From positions 1-24,707 of the forward strand of contig JAGDZU010000005.1 in NCBI GenBank assembly GCA_049115575.1: a DNA stretch of 24,707 nucleotides, read 5' to 3'. This DNA comes from JAHEKB01 sp049115575. GTDB taxonomy: Bacteria > Bacteroidota > Bacteroidia > NS11-12g > UBA9320. Made by a program: the position numbers and the translations under genes. Numbering within the stretch: position 1 is the first letter of the stretch; every line of letters begins with the position of its first letter. Of this stretch, positions 24,357 to 24,707 are shown one piece after another. Under the pieces are notes generated by a model. The model did not search any database. It was not told the DNA's origin and saw nothing but the letters and a program-made list of their open reading frames with translations.

Positions 24357-24419
24357 CAGCCGCTTTAGGAATTACGTTCTATGAGGCGCTCAAAAAAGAA
24401 GAAAGTTTTTCGAGAAATG

Positions 24420-24449
24420 TTGCACAGATTAATATTAAAATTACTTTTG
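24420..24449 (+). promoter_or_regulatory. rRNA operon promoter P2
   Basis: TTG (24420-24422), a 19-base spacer and TACTTTTG (24442-24449), followed by GCAGCCCTTTAAG. The -7 box is 93 bases after that of P1, and TTGCACA at the -33 element is shared with P1. The downstream ACGTTCTGTGAAGCACT is a diverged copy of the P1 downstream sequence, so P1 and P2 arose by tandem duplication. Confidence 0.88.
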
Positions 24450-24513
24450 CAGCCCTTTAAGAAAAACGTTCTGTGAAGCACTGAAAAAAACTTGAATTAT
24501 TTTAACCGATAAT

Positions 24514-24543
24514 TTGGGGATTAGAAAGTACGAATTAGCTTTG
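24514..24543 (+). promoter_or_regulatory. rRNA operon promoter P3
   Basis: TTTG ending at 24516, a 19-base spacer and TAGCTTTG (24536-24543), followed by GCAGTCC. It lies 94 bases after P2 and about 137 bases before the predicted 16S start. It is less like P1 and P2 outside the two boxes. Confidence 0.85.
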
Positions 24544-24570
24544 CAGTCCTTTTTTGAAAAAATTAGAATT

Positions 24571-24607
24571 TTATCTTAGTTTTTAGATAAATTAAGTTCT
24601 TTGAAAT
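24571..24607 (+). promoter_or_regulatory. rRNA leader hairpin and boxA-like antitermination element
   Basis: TTATCT (24571-24576) and AGATAA (24585-24590) form a short hairpin in the rRNA leader. Just after it GTTCTTTGAAAT (24596-24607) resembles boxA (consensus TGCTCTTTAACA), the Nus-factor binding site that prevents early termination of rRNA transcripts. Position and sequence fit; the hairpin's role is uncertain. Confidence 0.55.
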
Positions 24608-24679
24608 GTTTGTTTGAAATAGCGGGAACCAAGAAATAACTTGAGAATAAAATCGTCGTGATACAGATCAAAATTTTTT

Positions 24680-24707
24680 ACTATGAAGAGTTTGATCCTG
24701 GCTCAGG
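24680..24707 (+). rRNA. rrs: 16S ribosomal RNA, 5' end
   Basis: AGAGTTTGATCCTGGCTCAG (24687-24706) is the universally conserved start of 16S rRNA. By alignment with E. coli numbering, base 1 falls near 24680. The gene runs off the right edge, so only about 28 bases are present. Three promoters and a leader precede it. Confidence 0.96.

Noticed and set aside
24263..24460. Open frame of 65 codons upstream of 16S rRNA
   Set aside because: It is made of promoter P1/P2 sequence and the duplicated initial transcribed region. Its amino-acid repetition comes from the promoter duplication, not from a protein.
24349..24543. CRISPR-like spaced repeats
   Set aside because: The three repeated blocks are promoters with variable sequence between them and directly precede 16S rRNA. 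Elsewhere no regularly spaced direct repeats were seen.

Overview
The window is AT-rich Bacteroidota DNA, most likely a member of the Flavobacteriales or a close relative. The evidence is type IX secretion (T9SS) C-terminal sorting domains, Bacteroidota-type promoters (TTG, a 19-base spacer, then TAnnTTTG), few obvious Shine-Dalgarno sites, several likely TTG starts, and family types such as GSCFA, exported WD40-caspase and lipoproteins with an acidic run after the cysteine. The family or genus cannot be fixed: only the first ~28 bases of 16S rRNA are present. The sequence is a scaffold. It holds one 53-N gap (227-279) and seven 2-N gaps (1436, 3109, 8893, 13030, 16079, 17431, 20668). Four of the 2-N gaps break a coding frame and at least one hides missing sequence, so several genes are joined here across a gap by matching their protein ends.

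Left part (1-9000). A minus-strand pair encodes an RHS/YD-like lipoprotein and a GSCFA protein. miaB (tRNA methylthiotransferase) runs plus and converges with a secreted LamG protein whose T9SS tail lies in another frame beyond a gap. A small PmtA-like methyltransferase and rocD (ornithine aminotransferase) follow on the minus strand. Divergent from rocD is a ~990-residue outer-membrane protein with a degenerate peptidase-MA-like N-terminus and a C-terminal beta-barrel.

Middle part (9000-16700). purH (the last two steps of IMP synthesis) precedes a large exported WD40-repeat/caspase protein with an intact His/Cys dyad, then a small four-helix membrane protein. Convergent to these are a T9SS-secreted subtilisin-like protease and a SIMPL-domain lipoprotein cut short by a gap. 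The SIMPL gene is the last of a translationally coupled three-gene operon with two small membrane proteins.

Right part (17400-24200). A GlxA/DJ-1-AraC regulator is divergent from a protein made of three tandem ABM-like units, with a hairpin between them and a strong terminator after the second gene. Next come a multi-pass membrane protein, a 13-codon relic of a second AraC-family gene, and a minus-strand operon: a frameshifted four-helix membrane protein, a cupin, a PHB-depolymerase-like lipoprotein esterase and a beta-lactamase-fold serine hydrolase. An SRPBCC protein follows with its own promoter.

Right edge (24214-24707). A gene-free ~470-base stretch holds three tandem rRNA promoters spaced 93 and 94 bases apart, a leader hairpin, a boxA-like element and the 5' end of 16S rRNA. 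No CRISPR array, tRNA, transposase, phage gene or clear defence island was seen.
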